This document shows positions 1 to 9,233 of a stretch of DNA of 64,000 bases, in pieces. Within the stretch, counting starts at the first letter, position 1, and every line of letters begins with the position of its first letter. Under the pieces are notes generated by a model. The model did no database searches and was not told the DNA's origin. It worked only from the letters and a program-made list of their open reading frames with translations. A program made the translations under genes and the position numbers. The stretch covers positions 81,959-145,958 of the forward strand of contig DEMN01000005.1 in the NCBI GenBank assembly GCA_002359215.1, given 5' to 3'. The DNA comes from Flavobacteriales bacterium UBA2669. GTDB lineage: Bacteria; Bacteroidota; Bacteroidia; Flavobacteriales_E; Vicingaceae.

Positions 1-976
1 GAGCCTCTTTTCCATAAAGTAAATCTAAGCGTTGTTTGGTATTTGCTAATCCAAAACCTGTTTCTGAACTAGCCTGTTCATCATAATGCCCACTATTGTA
101 AATAATTACTTTTAGCTTATCAGCTTCTACTGAAGCTGTTATTTCTACCGTCCCACCTTTTGGAAGTTTAGAAGTACCGTGTTTTATAGCATTCTCAACT
201 AAGGTTTGTATCATTAATGGTGGCACCAAAAAGTTTTTGGTGTTTTCATTTATTGCTAATTTAATGGTTAGCTTTTCTTCAAAACGCATTTTTTCTAAAC
301 TTAAATAATCTTCTACCATTTTAAGCTCTTCAGAAAATGGAACTAAAGTCTTTTTTCCCATCAACAAAGAGTTTCTGAGCACATTTGATAGTTCTGTTAC
401 CGCTTTTTTTGCCAATAGAGGATTTTCATCAATTAAAGCTCTGATACTATTCATAGAATTAAAAACAAAATGTGGATTTAACTGAGAAATTAATCTGTTC
501 AGCTCAATTTCATTTTTAGCTGCCTGCCATTTTAAATTTTTAATTTCTTCCTTTTTATAATTGGTTACATAGTGAAATAAAAAATAAACAAGTGACCACA
601 ACAAATAAATGAAAAACCAACTTAAAACCCCTGTTATTAAACTATTTAAAGATATAGAAAATGCTCTACCTTCAATTAGCTTTTCTATGACAATTAACTT
701 TAAAAAGTAAGTAACAAGTGCTTGTAGTAAAGACCCAAAAAAAATAGGGATAATGAGTTGCGTTACCGGCAAACCCATTAAATTTCTAATAATAATGATA
801 CACCTAAATAAATGTGAGATTAATAAGGTAATCAAAAAAATGGAGCCTAAACTCAACCAAAAGGAAACAGACAAATCATTATTAGATAGAAAATTGAAAT
901 ATCCAACAACACTTACATAAATAGCCCATCCAAAAAGCTGGAGTAGCCAATATATTTTAGTTCTGGAATAACTCAA
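1..976 (-). CDS. LytS/YehU-type sensor histidine kinase (partial, C-terminus off the left edge)
   Basis: I translated this frame by hand from the minus strand; it is open to the window edge, giving about 325 residues. The N-terminal part is strongly hydrophobic, with about four membrane helices. A cytoplasmic kinase core follows, with the PF06580 phosphoacceptor box NPHFVFNSMNS, an N-box LVENAIKHG and a G-box GFGLANTKQRL. Only the last few dozen residues should be missing. A stop codon lies just upstream in frame and there is no ATG near the N-terminus, so I chose the TTG at 976. Kinases of this family normally signal to a LytTR response regulator, which would be expected beyond the left edge. 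The M61 peptidase gene lies 66 bases upstream in the same direction. The family is clear; the stimulus is unknown. Confidence 0.85.
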   Translation of the reverse strand, partial: MSYSRTKIYWLLQLFGWAIYVSVVGYFNFLSNNDLSVSFWLSLGSIFLITLLISHLFRCIIIIRNLMGLPVTQLIIPIFFGSLLQALVTYFLKLIVIEKLIEGRAFSISLNSLITGVLSWFFIYLLWSLVYFLFHYVTNYKKEEIKNLKWQAAKNEIELNRLISQLNPHFVFNSMNSIRALIDENPLLAKKAVTELSNVLRNSLLMGKKTLVPFSEELKMVEDYLSLEKMRFEEKLTIKLAINENTKNFLVPPLMIQTLVENAIKHGTSKLPKGGTVEITASVEADKLKVIIYNSGHYDEQASSETGFGLANTKQRLDLLYGKEA

Positions 977-1042
977 TCTAATTTTAATTTAGACAATAAA
1001 AGTAAGCGAAATAGCTAAATTATTTCACTTACTCATTGTTTT

Positions 1043-2875
1043 TTATTGTCCTAACCAAGTTTTTCTCAACTGCACTTGTTGTTCGGTAGCATTTGGATTA
1101 ATAGCTATATAGTAATCTTGTGTTGCTTCAGTTTGTATTGCTTTAGCTTTTAGTAAAACCGGAATTATTTTACCCTTCACTTTTCTTTCTACTAAAATTT
1201 CTACTTTTTCACCATCTTCAGTATTCGTTTGGTAGTCAATAATTACATCTTCTAAATTATCTAAAGTAAGCTCTTTGCCATTAATAGCTAAAATTTCATC
1301 ATTAATTTTAATCTTTAATTTTTTACCAAACTTATTTAAATCGGCAACGTCCATAACAAAAAGTCGTTGTGTTTCCATATTAAACCCAATAGTTGCACCA
1401 CCAAAACCAACTTCTTTAATAGTAACATCTGTTTTAAAATCAACACCTACTTTAGCCAACACTTCTTCGAAAGGTAATGGCTTAGAACCTTCTACATAAT
1501 TGGCAAAGAAAGCATGTAATTCTGGTGAAATTAATTGAGCAATCTTATCAAAAAGCTCATCATCTTTAAAAGAAACATCTTTTCCGTATTCTTCTGATAA
1601 CATTAACATTAAATCTTTCAAACCTTTTTTTCCACTGGTTTGTTCTCTTATTAAAATATCTAAACACAAACCTATTAATGCTCCTTTATTATACACATTC
1701 ATGTATTGGTCTTGATGTGCATCTAATGCACCTAAACTCATTTTTGTAAACGGCAAATCATCTTTAAAACTTTCTGCCGTAGCCATTTTATCCATTAACA
1801 CATCAAAATAAGCTTCGGGAGTAATCATGTTTTGATAAACCTGAACATGATTGGCAAAATATTCTGTAACTCCTTCGTACAACCATAAATGTTTTGACAT
1901 TTTAGGGTTAATGTAATCAAAATTGCCAATTTCTTCTGAGTGAATATTTAGAGGAGTAACTATATGAAAAAATTCATGAGCGGCTACATCTACCAAAAAA
2001 CCTGATAATCTTGCCGGATCCATTTCCGGCAAATAATAAAATGAAGAATAAGAATGCTCCAAGGCTCCACTTCCTCCAGAGCCACTTACTCCTTCATAAA
2101 GATAAATAATGAAAGCATATTTATCTACGGGTAGTTTTCCACCTAAATATTCTTTTTGAGCCTCTAAAATTCCTTTAATATCTTTAGCTAAAACTTCTGC
2201 CGGAGCCACCTTATTTTTAGAATAAACAGAAACTAAAATAGATGTTTCTGCAATTTTAAAGGTTACTGTATCCGGCTGATTATACATAATTGGTGAATCC
2301 ACCAAATCCATATAATTATCAATAGTAAACTTATCTGTATTACCTGTAGTGGTTATATTAGTTAACCCTGTAGAACCGAAAAAATCAACAGGTCTGGTAA
2401 TGTTTAACTCATAAATTAAGTTTTTCATGTTATCGAAATAACCAAAAAAGCCATGGTTATTCAATACCACATTTTCTTTTTCTTCAATGTTAGTTCCTCC
2501 CGGTTCAAAAACCAATTCATCTACATCTGCATCCCAAGTATCTTCTACCCAATAAGCTATTTTTTTCATCTTATCAGCATCATGAATTTCCCATCTGTTA
2601 TCATCCAACCTATTTACATAAAGACTTTTTCCGTTTGCATCAAAAGCCTGAAAATCCATCACATATTGTCCGAAATCGTAAATTTGATACGTACCTGGAA
2701 CAATTTTAGGCATGTTATAAATTATTTTACTCTCTTTAATTGACGGAGTTTCTAAAGTAACTTCTATTAAATCATTACTAATTTTGTTCAAATCCATATA
2801 AAATGAATATTTATCTTGACCAAATACACTGCTTATAGATATTAAAAATAAGGCTATAGGTATTAAAAATTTCAT
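1043..2875 (-). CDS. M61 family metallopeptidase with PDZ domain
   Basis: The protein has an N-terminal signal peptide (MKFLIPIALFLISISSVFGQ), so it is exported. The catalytic zinc motif HEFFH sits near residue 298, followed by the downstream glutamate in EGVTEYFANH, as in the M61 glycyl aminopeptidase family. A GGSGSGALEH stretch precedes the zinc site, as in this family. The C-terminal ~100 residues form a PDZ-like domain (GFGGATIGF, then IKINDEILAINGKEL). The frame is open 33 bases further upstream, but the ATG at 2875 puts the signal peptide at the N-terminus, so I prefer it. Length (~610 aa) is normal for the family. It probably trims peptides in the periplasm or outside the cell. Confidence 0.9.
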   Translation of the reverse strand: MKFLIPIALFLISISSVFGQDKYSFYMDLNKISNDLIEVTLETPSIKESKIIYNMPKIVPGTYQIYDFGQYVMDFQAFDANGKSLYVNRLDDNRWEIHDADKMKKIAYWVEDTWDADVDELVFEPGGTNIEEKENVVLNNHGFFGYFDNMKNLIYELNITRPVDFFGSTGLTNITTTGNTDKFTIDNYMDLVDSPIMYNQPDTVTFKIAETSILVSVYSKNKVAPAEVLAKDIKGILEAQKEYLGGKLPVDKYAFIIYLYEGVSGSGGSGALEHSYSSFYYLPEMDPARLSGFLVDVAAHEFFHIVTPLNIHSEEIGNFDYINPKMSKHLWLYEGVTEYFANHVQVYQNMITPEAYFDVLMDKMATAESFKDDLPFTKMSLGALDAHQDQYMNVYNKGALIGLCLDILIREQTSGKKGLKDLMLMLSEEYGKDVSFKDDELFDKIAQLISPELHAFFANYVEGSKPLPFEEVLAKVGVDFKTDVTIKEVGFGGATIGFNMETQRLFVMDVADLNKFGKKLKIKINDEILAINGKELTLDNLEDVIIDYQTNTEDGEKVEILVERKVKGKIIPVLLKAKAIQTEATQDYYIAINPNATEQQVQLRKTWLGQ

Positions 2876-2983
2876 ATTTTTTAGTTTATAAGTTAAATAA
2901 TGAAACAAAAATAGAGAGTATGGTGTAAATAATGAAGATAAATTACACTAATGGTAATTTTTATAGATTAAAGGAAAAAATCG

Positions 2984-3556
2984 ATGAATTATTTGGCTCA
3001 TTTTCTACTTTCGCAACAAAACGAAGCATTAATTGTTGGGAATTTTATTGCTGATGATGTAAAAGGAAATCAGTATAAGAAATATCCTAAAGCTATTCAA
3101 CAAGGTATCTTATTGCATAGAGAGATTGACACATTTACCGATAATCATCCAATAGTAAAAAATAGTAAAAATTTAATCAGAAAATTTCAGAGAAAATACA
3201 CCCCTGTTGTTATTGATGTTTTTTACGATTATTTTTTAGCAAGCAATTTTCATCATTATTCAACTTTTGAATTGAAAGAATTTAGCCTAAAAACTTATTC
3301 TGTTTTAAATAAAAATATTAACTTATTAACTCCAAAAACTAGTTTTATTTTTCATCATATGAGCAAAAACAATTGGCTTTACAATTATTCCTCAATAGAA
3401 GGAATACAAAGGGCTTTAACGGGATTGTCGCGAAGAACAACTTTTGAAAACGATATGCAAGTGGCACATCATTTGTTATTAAAATTCAAAAGTGAATTAA
3501 AAACAGATTTTGAACAATTTTACCCTGAGTTAAAACAACATGTTAGAAATATATGA
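2984..3556 (+). CDS. ACP phosphodiesterase-like protein (DUF479/AcpH family)
   Basis: The 190-residue protein starts MNYLAHFLLS and carries the hallmarks of the DUF479 family: an early GNFIADDVKG block, the metal-binding segment GILLHREIDTFTDNHP, and DVFYDYFLA. AcpH of E. coli, the named member, removes the 4'-phosphopantetheine group from acyl carrier protein. The pattern of His and Asp residues fits a metal-dependent HD-like hydrolase. The protein has no signal peptide and should be cytoplasmic. It stands alone, running away from the M61 gene on the opposite strand. Family assignment is firm; whether the substrate is really holo-ACP in Bacteroidota is inferred from the family name. Confidence 0.85.
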   Translation: MNYLAHFLLSQQNEALIVGNFIADDVKGNQYKKYPKAIQQGILLHREIDTFTDNHPIVKNSKNLIRKFQRKYTPVVIDVFYDYFLASNFHHYSTFELKEFSLKTYSVLNKNINLLTPKTSFIFHHMSKNNWLYNYSSIEGIQRALTGLSRRTTFENDMQVAHHLLLKFKSELKTDFEQFYPELKQHVRNI

Positions 3557-3599
3557 AAACAAAAGTTTCATTTTTTCGTAACTATTTGAGTAAACTTAT

Positions 3600-3607
3600 T
3601 ATATTTG
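3600..3607 (+). promoter_or_regulatory. Candidate Bacteroidota -7 element
   Basis: TATATTTG matches the TAnnTTTG consensus and lies about 60 bases before the ATG of the small secreted protein at 3669. No TTG element is found at the expected 17-23 base spacing, so the call is weak. Confidence 0.35.
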
Positions 3608-3668
3608 TTCGATTATTAAAAATTCATTGGAATTTAATAACTAACAATATTTTAGCACCAATATAATA

Positions 3669-4091
3669 ATGAAAAAGCTACTCCTCATATTATTCTTACT
3701 TCCGGCAATCATGTTTGCCCAAAGTGCAAGAGACATCAATTTGGTAATTCAAAAGACACTTGATTTAGAAGTTTTAAAAAAACATTATAATGGTGATGAG
3801 ATGTCGGGACAAACGCCAATTCTAATAATAAATGATGATAAAATCCCTAACAACCTGATTGTTTTTAAGTTTAATAAAAGAGTTAAGGTAATGACTTTTG
3901 AGGAAATTGAAACTTTTAAAAATATTTACAAAGGAAGTTTAGACAGTTACTTTATTTTTGAAGTAATGCATTTTGAAGGTGATAGTGTCCTAATTAAAGC
4001 ATCTTTTAGAAAGGCAAATCCTCTAAAAATCGAAGTTACCATGCAGAAAAAAGATAAAGACTGGATAGTAACCGCTTCATCTGCCCAATAA
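3669..4091 (+). CDS. Small secreted protein of unknown function
   Basis: This 140-residue protein begins with a clear signal peptide (MKKLLLILFLLPAIMFAQS). The mature part is mixed alpha/beta with no cysteines and no catalytic motif I recognise. The C-terminal half (FEGDSVLIKASFRKANPLKIEVTM followed by a KDKDWIVTASS strand) looks like a small beta-rich domain of the NTF2-like or lipocalin-like kind, but this is only an impression from the strand pattern. The Smr-domain gene follows 11 bases after its stop, so the two are probably cotranscribed. Function unknown. Confidence 0.75.
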   Translation: MKKLLLILFLLPAIMFAQSARDINLVIQKTLDLEVLKKHYNGDEMSGQTPILIINDDKIPNNLIVFKFNKRVKVMTFEEIETFKNIYKGSLDSYFIFEVMHFEGDSVLIKASFRKANPLKIEVTMQKKDKDWIVTASSAQ

Positions 4092-4102
4092 ATATTATAT
4101 GA

Positions 4103-4357
4103 ATGAGTAAACTTAAACTCGATTTACACGATATTTATAACAAAGGACAACAGATAGACAACGCTCTAGAAGAAATAATAAAAGAAGCCGTTAACAAAAA
4201 AATTAAGTTAGTAGAAATTATTCCGGGAAAAGGTTCAGGACAATTAAAGAAAAAAGTCATCCGATTTTTACAATTACCTTCCATAAAAAACCAATACCAC
4301 CGATTAGAAAAAGACGCTAAAAACTTCGGAAGAATATTTGTCCATTTTAAATTTTAA
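4103..4357 (+). CDS. Stand-alone Smr-domain protein
   Basis: The 84 residues are essentially one Smr domain: the N-terminal LDLHDI motif, then a helix, then IIPGKGSGQLKKKVIRFLQ, and a final strand GRIFVHFKF. Smr domains, known from the C-terminus of MutS2 and as free proteins, act as nucleases on branched DNA or on mRNA of stalled ribosomes; the DLH and GKGSG motifs form the active-site region. In this copy the usual DLHG is DLHD and the usual (T/H)GKGSG is PGKGSG, so activity should not be assumed. It sits between two small genes in the same direction and is likely part of their transcript. Confidence 0.85.
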   Translation: MSKLKLDLHDIYNKGQQIDNALEEIIKEAVNKKIKLVEIIPGKGSGQLKKKVIRFLQLPSIKNQYHRLEKDAKNFGRIFVHFKF

Positions 4358-4364
4358 TAAAAAT

Positions 4365-4550
4365 ATGTTTTCTCAAGGCCAAAAAATATTCGCACTAATT
4401 TTTATCATCTCATTTTTAGTTATACTAACCTTTCAATTTTTAAAAGATAGAAAAAGGAATAAGAATTTATTTAAAGGGACTTATTGGGTACTAATTGCTA
4501 TTATGGCATTAATGCTCGGCTATTTATTACTTACCAAACTAATTCATTAA
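4365..4550 (+). CDS. Small two-helix membrane protein
   Basis: This is a protein of about 61 residues starting MFSQGQKIFALIF with two hydrophobic helices (roughly residues 9-27 and 40-57) joined by a basic loop (KDRKRNKNLFKG). An upstream ATG at 4338 would overlap the Smr gene; the ATG at 4365, eight bases after the Smr stop, gives a cleaner protein and a normal operon spacing, so I prefer it. Very similar tiny proteins with this MFSQGQKIFA start occur in flavobacterial genomes as far as I recall. No function is known. Confidence 0.7.
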   Translation: MFSQGQKIFALIFIISFLVILTFQFLKDRKRNKNLFKGTYWVLIAIMALMLGYLLLTKLIH

Positions 4551-4584
4551 ATGAATTACATACAAAGCCTTAATGTATTAAAAT

Positions 4585-4616
4585 AAAAAAGCCGAACACT
4601 AAATGTTCGGCTTTTT
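4585..4616. terminator. Bidirectional terminator hairpin
   Basis: GCCGAACA (4591-4598) pairs with TGTTCGGC (4604-4611) around a 5-base loop, with an A-run before and a T-run after. It can end the plus-strand operon at 4550 and the minus-strand tRNA-Val. Confidence 0.85.
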
Positions 4617-4622
4617 CGGTTG

Positions 4623-4697
4623 TGGGAGATGAGGGATTCGAACCCCCGACCCTCTCGGTGTAAACGAGATGCTCTGAACCAACTGAGCTAATCTCCC
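4623..4697 (-). tRNA. tRNA-Val (anticodon TAC)
   Basis: The minus strand folds as a full cloverleaf: a 7-bp acceptor stem GGGAGAT/ATCTCCC, a D-arm with AGCTCAGTTGG, an anticodon stem TCTCG/CGAGA enclosing loop TTTACAC (anticodon TAC, valine GTA/GTG codons), and a T-arm with GGTTCGAATCC. The discriminator base is A and the 3' CCA is not encoded. A terminator follows directly. Confidence 0.95.
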
Positions 4698-4888
4698 CAA
4701 CTGCTTTTTAAAAGCGGATGCAAATATATGTAAATAATAATTATTAAAACAAACAATAATTCAAATTTTATTTATAATTTTTTTCGCAATAACTCACATA
4801 AAACCTATTACTTTCATTAACAACAAAATAATAAGGTATTCGATCAAATTGAAGATTTTATTATCTAATGTTTCGCTATTTAATTGCA

Positions 4889-5974
4889 TCAAATTCTCAC
4901 GCCAATAATACAAACATCATCCAACTGTTCTTGATCTTTTTTCCAAGCTTCAAATGTATTAATAACTTCTTTTTGCTGACTAACAATATCTTTTCGATAT
5001 ATAGAAGTTAATAACTTTTTCAATCCGGTAATTTTGAATTTTTTGGAACTTTCTCCACCAAATTGGTCAATAATCCCATCTGTATAAAGATAATAACTAT
5101 CTCCTTTACTGAGTTGTATTATATGAGTTGTTGGTGCTCCTTTAACATGGGGTTGTACTGAACCAACTGTACATTTACTTCCTTTTACTATGTTTAACTC
5201 TCCTTCTTTAAAATAAACCATACTTAAATTAGCTCCTGCAAAATATAGTGTGTTATCTATTTTATCAAATTTACATAAAGACACCTCCATTCCATCCTTT
5301 AACTCGCCTTCACTTTGTTGATTCAATGTTTCTTTTACATAATAATTCATTTTATCTAAAATGGCTCCCGGATCTGTTTCTCCATCTTCTTTTACGGCTT
5401 TGTTTATAGCATTATTTCCTATTAACGACAAAAATGCACCTGGCACACCATGACCCGTACAATCAACAACCGCAACATATGCATAACGCTCATCAGAAAA
5501 AACCCAATAAAAATCTCCACTCACAATATCTTTAGGATAATACAAAATAAAAATATTTTCAAAAGCATTTTTAACAACATCTTGTTTGGGTAATATAGAT
5601 TTTTGTATTTGCAAAGAGTATTTTATGCTATCTACTAAATCCTTATTTTTTTCTTCAATAATTTTATTTTGTATTCCTAGTAATTTGTTGTTTTTTCTAA
5701 CATTTATAAATGTAAAAATGGCCAAAATAGCTACTAATAAAATCAATAGAAAAATCATGTAAAAAAAATTTCTATGATCTTTAGGATAGCAAACCTGAAA
5801 ATTATCCTCACTACCTAAAAAAGTATCTTTAAAAGACAAATGCTCTACTTTATTTGATAGGTTTTCTTCATGTTCGTGTGCATGAGGATAATTAGAATTA
5901 TGTTGAGCTAGAAGCACATTACCATACTGAAACAGTATAAACAAAAAAGCTATTTTTAATACAGAATATTTCAT
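4889..5974 (-). CDS. Membrane-anchored SpoIIE-type PP2C phosphatase with His-rich periplasmic stub
   Basis: The protein (361 aa) has a signal peptide (to about residue 23), then about 48 residues outside the membrane, beginning with a His-rich patch (HNSNYPHAHEHEE), one membrane helix near 71-92, a short coiled linker (EEKNKDLVDSIKYSLQIQKSILP) and a SpoIIE/PP2C domain from ~140 to the end. The phosphatase motifs are intact: SGDFYW, DCTGHGVPGA, AGAN, YTDGIIDQFGG and a terminal DDVCIIGVRI. This family removes phosphate from serine/threonine in partner-switching regulators. It is a paralogue of the three phosphatases at 18.6-24.8 kb but has a short stub where they have TPRs. The stub could bind a metal; that is inference from composition only. 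The 250 bases upstream hold nothing I recognise. Confidence 0.88.
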   Translation of the reverse strand: MKYSVLKIAFLFILFQYGNVLLAQHNSNYPHAHEHEENLSNKVEHLSFKDTFLGSEDNFQVCYPKDHRNFFYMIFLLILLVAILAIFTFINVRKNNKLLGIQNKIIEEKNKDLVDSIKYSLQIQKSILPKQDVVKNAFENIFILYYPKDIVSGDFYWVFSDERYAYVAVVDCTGHGVPGAFLSLIGNNAINKAVKEDGETDPGAILDKMNYYVKETLNQQSEGELKDGMEVSLCKFDKIDNTLYFAGANLSMVYFKEGELNIVKGSKCTVGSVQPHVKGAPTTHIIQLSKGDSYYLYTDGIIDQFGGESSKKFKITGLKKLLTSIYRKDIVSQQKEVINTFEAWKKDQEQLDDVCIIGVRI

Positions 5975-6224
5975 CGTTATAATTTTTTATAAACTTAAGA
6001 AATTTATGTTTATAACATTAAAAAAGCTACATGGACTTTATTAGTTAGAAGCATATACTTTTCAACCCGAAATACTTATTCTACAAAATGAAAGTACAGG
6101 ATACATATATTACAAAACTGCAAAGTAGTAAATTTTTAATAATTCCAAAAAAATTAATGTAAACACAGATAAAAATCTTCTTTAAATGTATAGTTATGTA
6201 TTTTTACATCATAAAATTATTTTG

Positions 6225-7847
6225 ATGATGCATAAATTTAAACTTTTAGGACTTGCTGTATTAAGTGGTTTATTAATGGGTATAGCTTGGCCTGAAACAG
6301 GAAGTCTATCCATTTTAATTTTTATTGCTTTTGTTCCGCTTTTAGTATTGGAAGAAATTATTGCATCTCAACCCGAAAAATATTCTAAGTGGCATTTATT
6401 TCTATATACCTACCTTACATTTTTAATCTTCAATACCTACACCACTTGGTGGATTTGGTATTCTTCGGAAGCAGGAATGGTAATGGCAGAAGTACTTTAT
6501 TCCCTATTTATGACTATTATTTTTATGTGGTTCCATACGGCAAAAAAGCACTTAGGGAATAAAAGAGGTTACATTGCTTTGGTAGCTTTTTGGATAGGTT
6601 TTGAATGGGTGCATTATAATTGGGAGTTTTCTCACCCTTGGAATACATTAGGAAATATTTTTGCCAACAATCCAAAATGGATACAGTGGTATGAATATAC
6701 TGGTGTTATGGGTGGTTCGCTATGGATTCTATTAATGAATATTGTTGTTTATCATTTTTATCAGGCTTATGTGATAAGAAAAGAAAGTTTTTTGAACAAT
6801 ATAAAAATGGTCATAGTAATGTTAGTGTTATTATTGGCTCCAATGATTTATTCTTATAACACTTACAGTAATTATGTAGAAACCGAAAATCCTATTGAAG
6901 TAGTGGTGGTTCAGCCAAATATAGATCCTTATAAAGACAAATTTGGTAGAATGACTGAAGATGAACAAATTGCGAATATTTTACAATTGGCTCAATCAAA
7001 AATCACACAAAACACCACTTATGTTGTAGCTCCAGAAACGGCTATACCAAGAGGTTTTGTAGAAACCAAGCCTGAAGAAAGCAATGCTTACCGAATGTTG
7101 CAAAATTGGCTAAAAAACAATCCTCACATCACTTTAATTATTGGAGCATCAACTTACAGAGAATATAAAGCTTCCTTAGAAAAACCAACAGCAACTGCTC
7201 GCCCCGACAGACAAACAGGTGGTTGGTATGATGCTTTTAATACAGCTTTACAACTAAAACATGATGCTCCAATGCAGATTTATCATAAGTCTAAACTAGT
7301 GTTGGGAGTAGAAAAATTACCTTACCCTAAAGTATTTAGTCCCTTAGAAAAATTTGCTATTAATTTAGGAGGAACGTTAGGCAGTTTAGGTTCCGAAAAA
7401 GAAGCTTTTAATCTAATAAATGATAAAATAAACATCGCTCCTGTAATCTGTTATGAATCTATTTACGGAGAATATTTTGGCACTTACGTACAAAAAGGTG
7501 CACATGCAGCTTTCATTATTACTAATGATGGTTGGTGGGATGATAGCCCAGGCTATAAACAACACTTGGCTTATGGTAGATTAAGAGCTATAGAAACTCG
7601 TAGAAGTATTGCCAGAAGTGCTAATACAGGAATTTCTTGTTTTATTAATCAGCGTGGTGATGTACTACAACCAATTGGTTGGTGGCAAAAAGGTGTTATT
7701 AAAGGAGATATTAACTTAAATACTGCAGAAACTTTTTATGTCCGTTCGGGAGATTGGATAGGAAGAGTGTTGGCAGCTCTTTCAGTATTGTTATTGGTAT
7801 GGAGTTGGGGAGCCAAAATAAAAAATAAAAGTAATTTTAATTTTTGA
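6225..7847 (+). CDS. lnt: Apolipoprotein N-acyltransferase
   Basis: Lnt adds the third acyl chain to the N-terminal cysteine of lipoproteins in the inner membrane. The first ~230 residues contain about six membrane helices with the family block GFEWVHYNWEFSHPWN. A nitrilase-like domain follows with the catalytic triad in context: Glu in VAPETAIPRG, Lys in YHKSKLVLGVEKLPY and Cys in PVICYESIYGEYF, and then ITNDGWWDDSPG. A last helix closes the C-terminus. An upstream ATG at 6186 exists; the tandem ATGs at 6225/6228 place the first helix near the N-terminus and are preferred. The DUF2851 gene follows 52 bases downstream. Confidence 0.93.
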   Translation: MMHKFKLLGLAVLSGLLMGIAWPETGSLSILIFIAFVPLLVLEEIIASQPEKYSKWHLFLYTYLTFLIFNTYTTWWIWYSSEAGMVMAEVLYSLFMTIIFMWFHTAKKHLGNKRGYIALVAFWIGFEWVHYNWEFSHPWNTLGNIFANNPKWIQWYEYTGVMGGSLWILLMNIVVYHFYQAYVIRKESFLNNIKMVIVMLVLLLAPMIYSYNTYSNYVETENPIEVVVVQPNIDPYKDKFGRMTEDEQIANILQLAQSKITQNTTYVVAPETAIPRGFVETKPEESNAYRMLQNWLKNNPHITLIIGASTYREYKASLEKPTATARPDRQTGGWYDAFNTALQLKHDAPMQIYHKSKLVLGVEKLPYPKVFSPLEKFAINLGGTLGSLGSEKEAFNLINDKINIAPVICYESIYGEYFGTYVQKGAHAAFIITNDGWWDDSPGYKQHLAYGRLRAIETRRSIARSANTGISCFINQRGDVLQPIGWWQKGVIKGDINLNTAETFYVRSGDWIGRVLAALSVLLLVWSWGAKIKNKSNFNF

Positions 7848-7899
7848 CAGCTAATTACTATTTACTATTATACTAGCTGCTAACTTTATTTACTAAGTT

Positions 7900-9174
7900 A
7901 TGTTTAAAGAAGATTTTCTACATTATATATGGAAGTTTAAACGCTTTAAAACACAACATTTAGTTACCACTAATGGGGAAACTATCCAAATAGTAAAGGT
8001 TGGTGTTCACAATCAAGATTCCGGACCGGATTTTTTTAATGCTCAACTTAAAATTGAGAATACCACTTGGGCAGGGAATGTAGAAATTCACTTAAAATCT
8101 TCCGATTGGAATGCTCACCTCCATCAAAAAGACAAAGCTTACGACAATGTAATTTTACATGTAGTTTATGAAGATAATGCTGAGGTAAAAAACACCAATA
8201 ACAACCTTATTCCCACATTAGAATTAAAAGAAAACATTGATTTAGACTTACTGCATCATTACCATCAACTTATTTATTCTAAAAATAAAATTCCTTGTGG
8301 AAATCAGCTAAATAAAGTTACAACATTTGAATTTAATAATTGGTTGGAGAGGTTGCTTTTAGAACGTTTAGAAAGAAAAACAATTCTTATAACTAATCAC
8401 TTAAAACAGAATAAAAATAATTTAGATGGAACTTTTTATCACTTTTTATTTAAGTATTTCGGGCTGAATGTTAATGCTATTCCCTTTGAACAATTGGCTC
8501 AAAACACACCCTTAAAAATTATTGAAAAACATCCGCAACAAATAAGTGTTGAAGCCTTGTTGTATGGACAAGCAGGGTTTTTAAATGATGATTTAAATGA
8601 TGAATATTTTCAACGATTGAAAAAAGAATATGCTTTTTTACAAGCTAAGTTTCAACTGCAAGCCATCGATAAAGTTACATGGAAATTTTCCAAATTACGA
8701 CCATCTAATTTCCCAACTATTCGTATTAGTCAGTTGGCTATGTTGTTGAAAAGCCATCCCAGATTATTCTCAAAAATCCTAGAGTTAAAAGAGGTAAAAT
8801 CTATTCAACAATTATTTAAAACCGAAGCATCAGCATATTGGTCAACCCACTATCAATTTGGTGTTGAAGCTAATTCCAAACCTAAAAAAGTAGGCAAAAC
8901 TCTATTGAATAATTTGATAATTAATGTGGTAGCACCGTTTTTGTTTGTTTATGGAAAACAACATCAACAAGAAAAATACATCCATTTAGCCTTACAATTG
9001 TTGGAACAAACACCTGCTGAAGCCAACTCCATCATTACCAACTGGAAAGCTTTAGGAATTGAATCCAACAATGCCGCTAAAACACAAGCACTAATTGAAC
9101 TCAAAAATAACTACTGCACACCAAAAAAATGTTTGAGTTGTTATGTGGGGAATAAACTATTAAATTCAGTTTAA
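7900..9174 (+). CDS. DUF2851 family protein
   Basis: The 424-residue protein begins MFKEDFLHYIWKFKRF and contains the conserved N-terminal block of DUF2851 (HNQDSGPDFFNAQLKI, then TWAGNVEIHLKSSDWNAH), followed by an all-helical half. The C-terminus carries a CTPKKCLSC cysteine cluster that could hold a metal. There is no signal peptide. The function of DUF2851 is not established; the N-terminal HNQDSGPDF/VEIH pattern looks like a conserved active or binding site. It lies between lnt and a PspC-like gene on the same strand. The family call is from memory of the motif and fairly sure; no role is proposed. Confidence 0.85.
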   Translation: MFKEDFLHYIWKFKRFKTQHLVTTNGETIQIVKVGVHNQDSGPDFFNAQLKIENTTWAGNVEIHLKSSDWNAHLHQKDKAYDNVILHVVYEDNAEVKNTNNNLIPTLELKENIDLDLLHHYHQLIYSKNKIPCGNQLNKVTTFEFNNWLERLLLERLERKTILITNHLKQNKNNLDGTFYHFLFKYFGLNVNAIPFEQLAQNTPLKIIEKHPQQISVEALLYGQAGFLNDDLNDEYFQRLKKEYAFLQAKFQLQAIDKVTWKFSKLRPSNFPTIRISQLAMLLKSHPRLFSKILELKEVKSIQQLFKTEASAYWSTHYQFGVEANSKPKKVGKTLLNNLIINVVAPFLFVYGKQHQQEKYIHLALQLLEQTPAEANSIITNWKALGIESNNAAKTQALIELKNNYCTPKKCLSCYVGNKLLNSV

Positions 9175-9205
9175 GAATTAAAACAAATATCTCCCCAAAA
9201 ATCAT

Positions 9206-9213
9206 TATCTTCG
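9206..9213 (+). promoter_or_regulatory. Candidate -7 element (one mismatch)
   Basis: TATCTTCG differs at one position from TAnnTTTG and lies 21 bases before the ATG of the PspC-like gene. No spaced TTG element is visible. Confidence 0.35.
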
Positions 9214-9233
9214 CATAGAATAAGCTTATTGTT

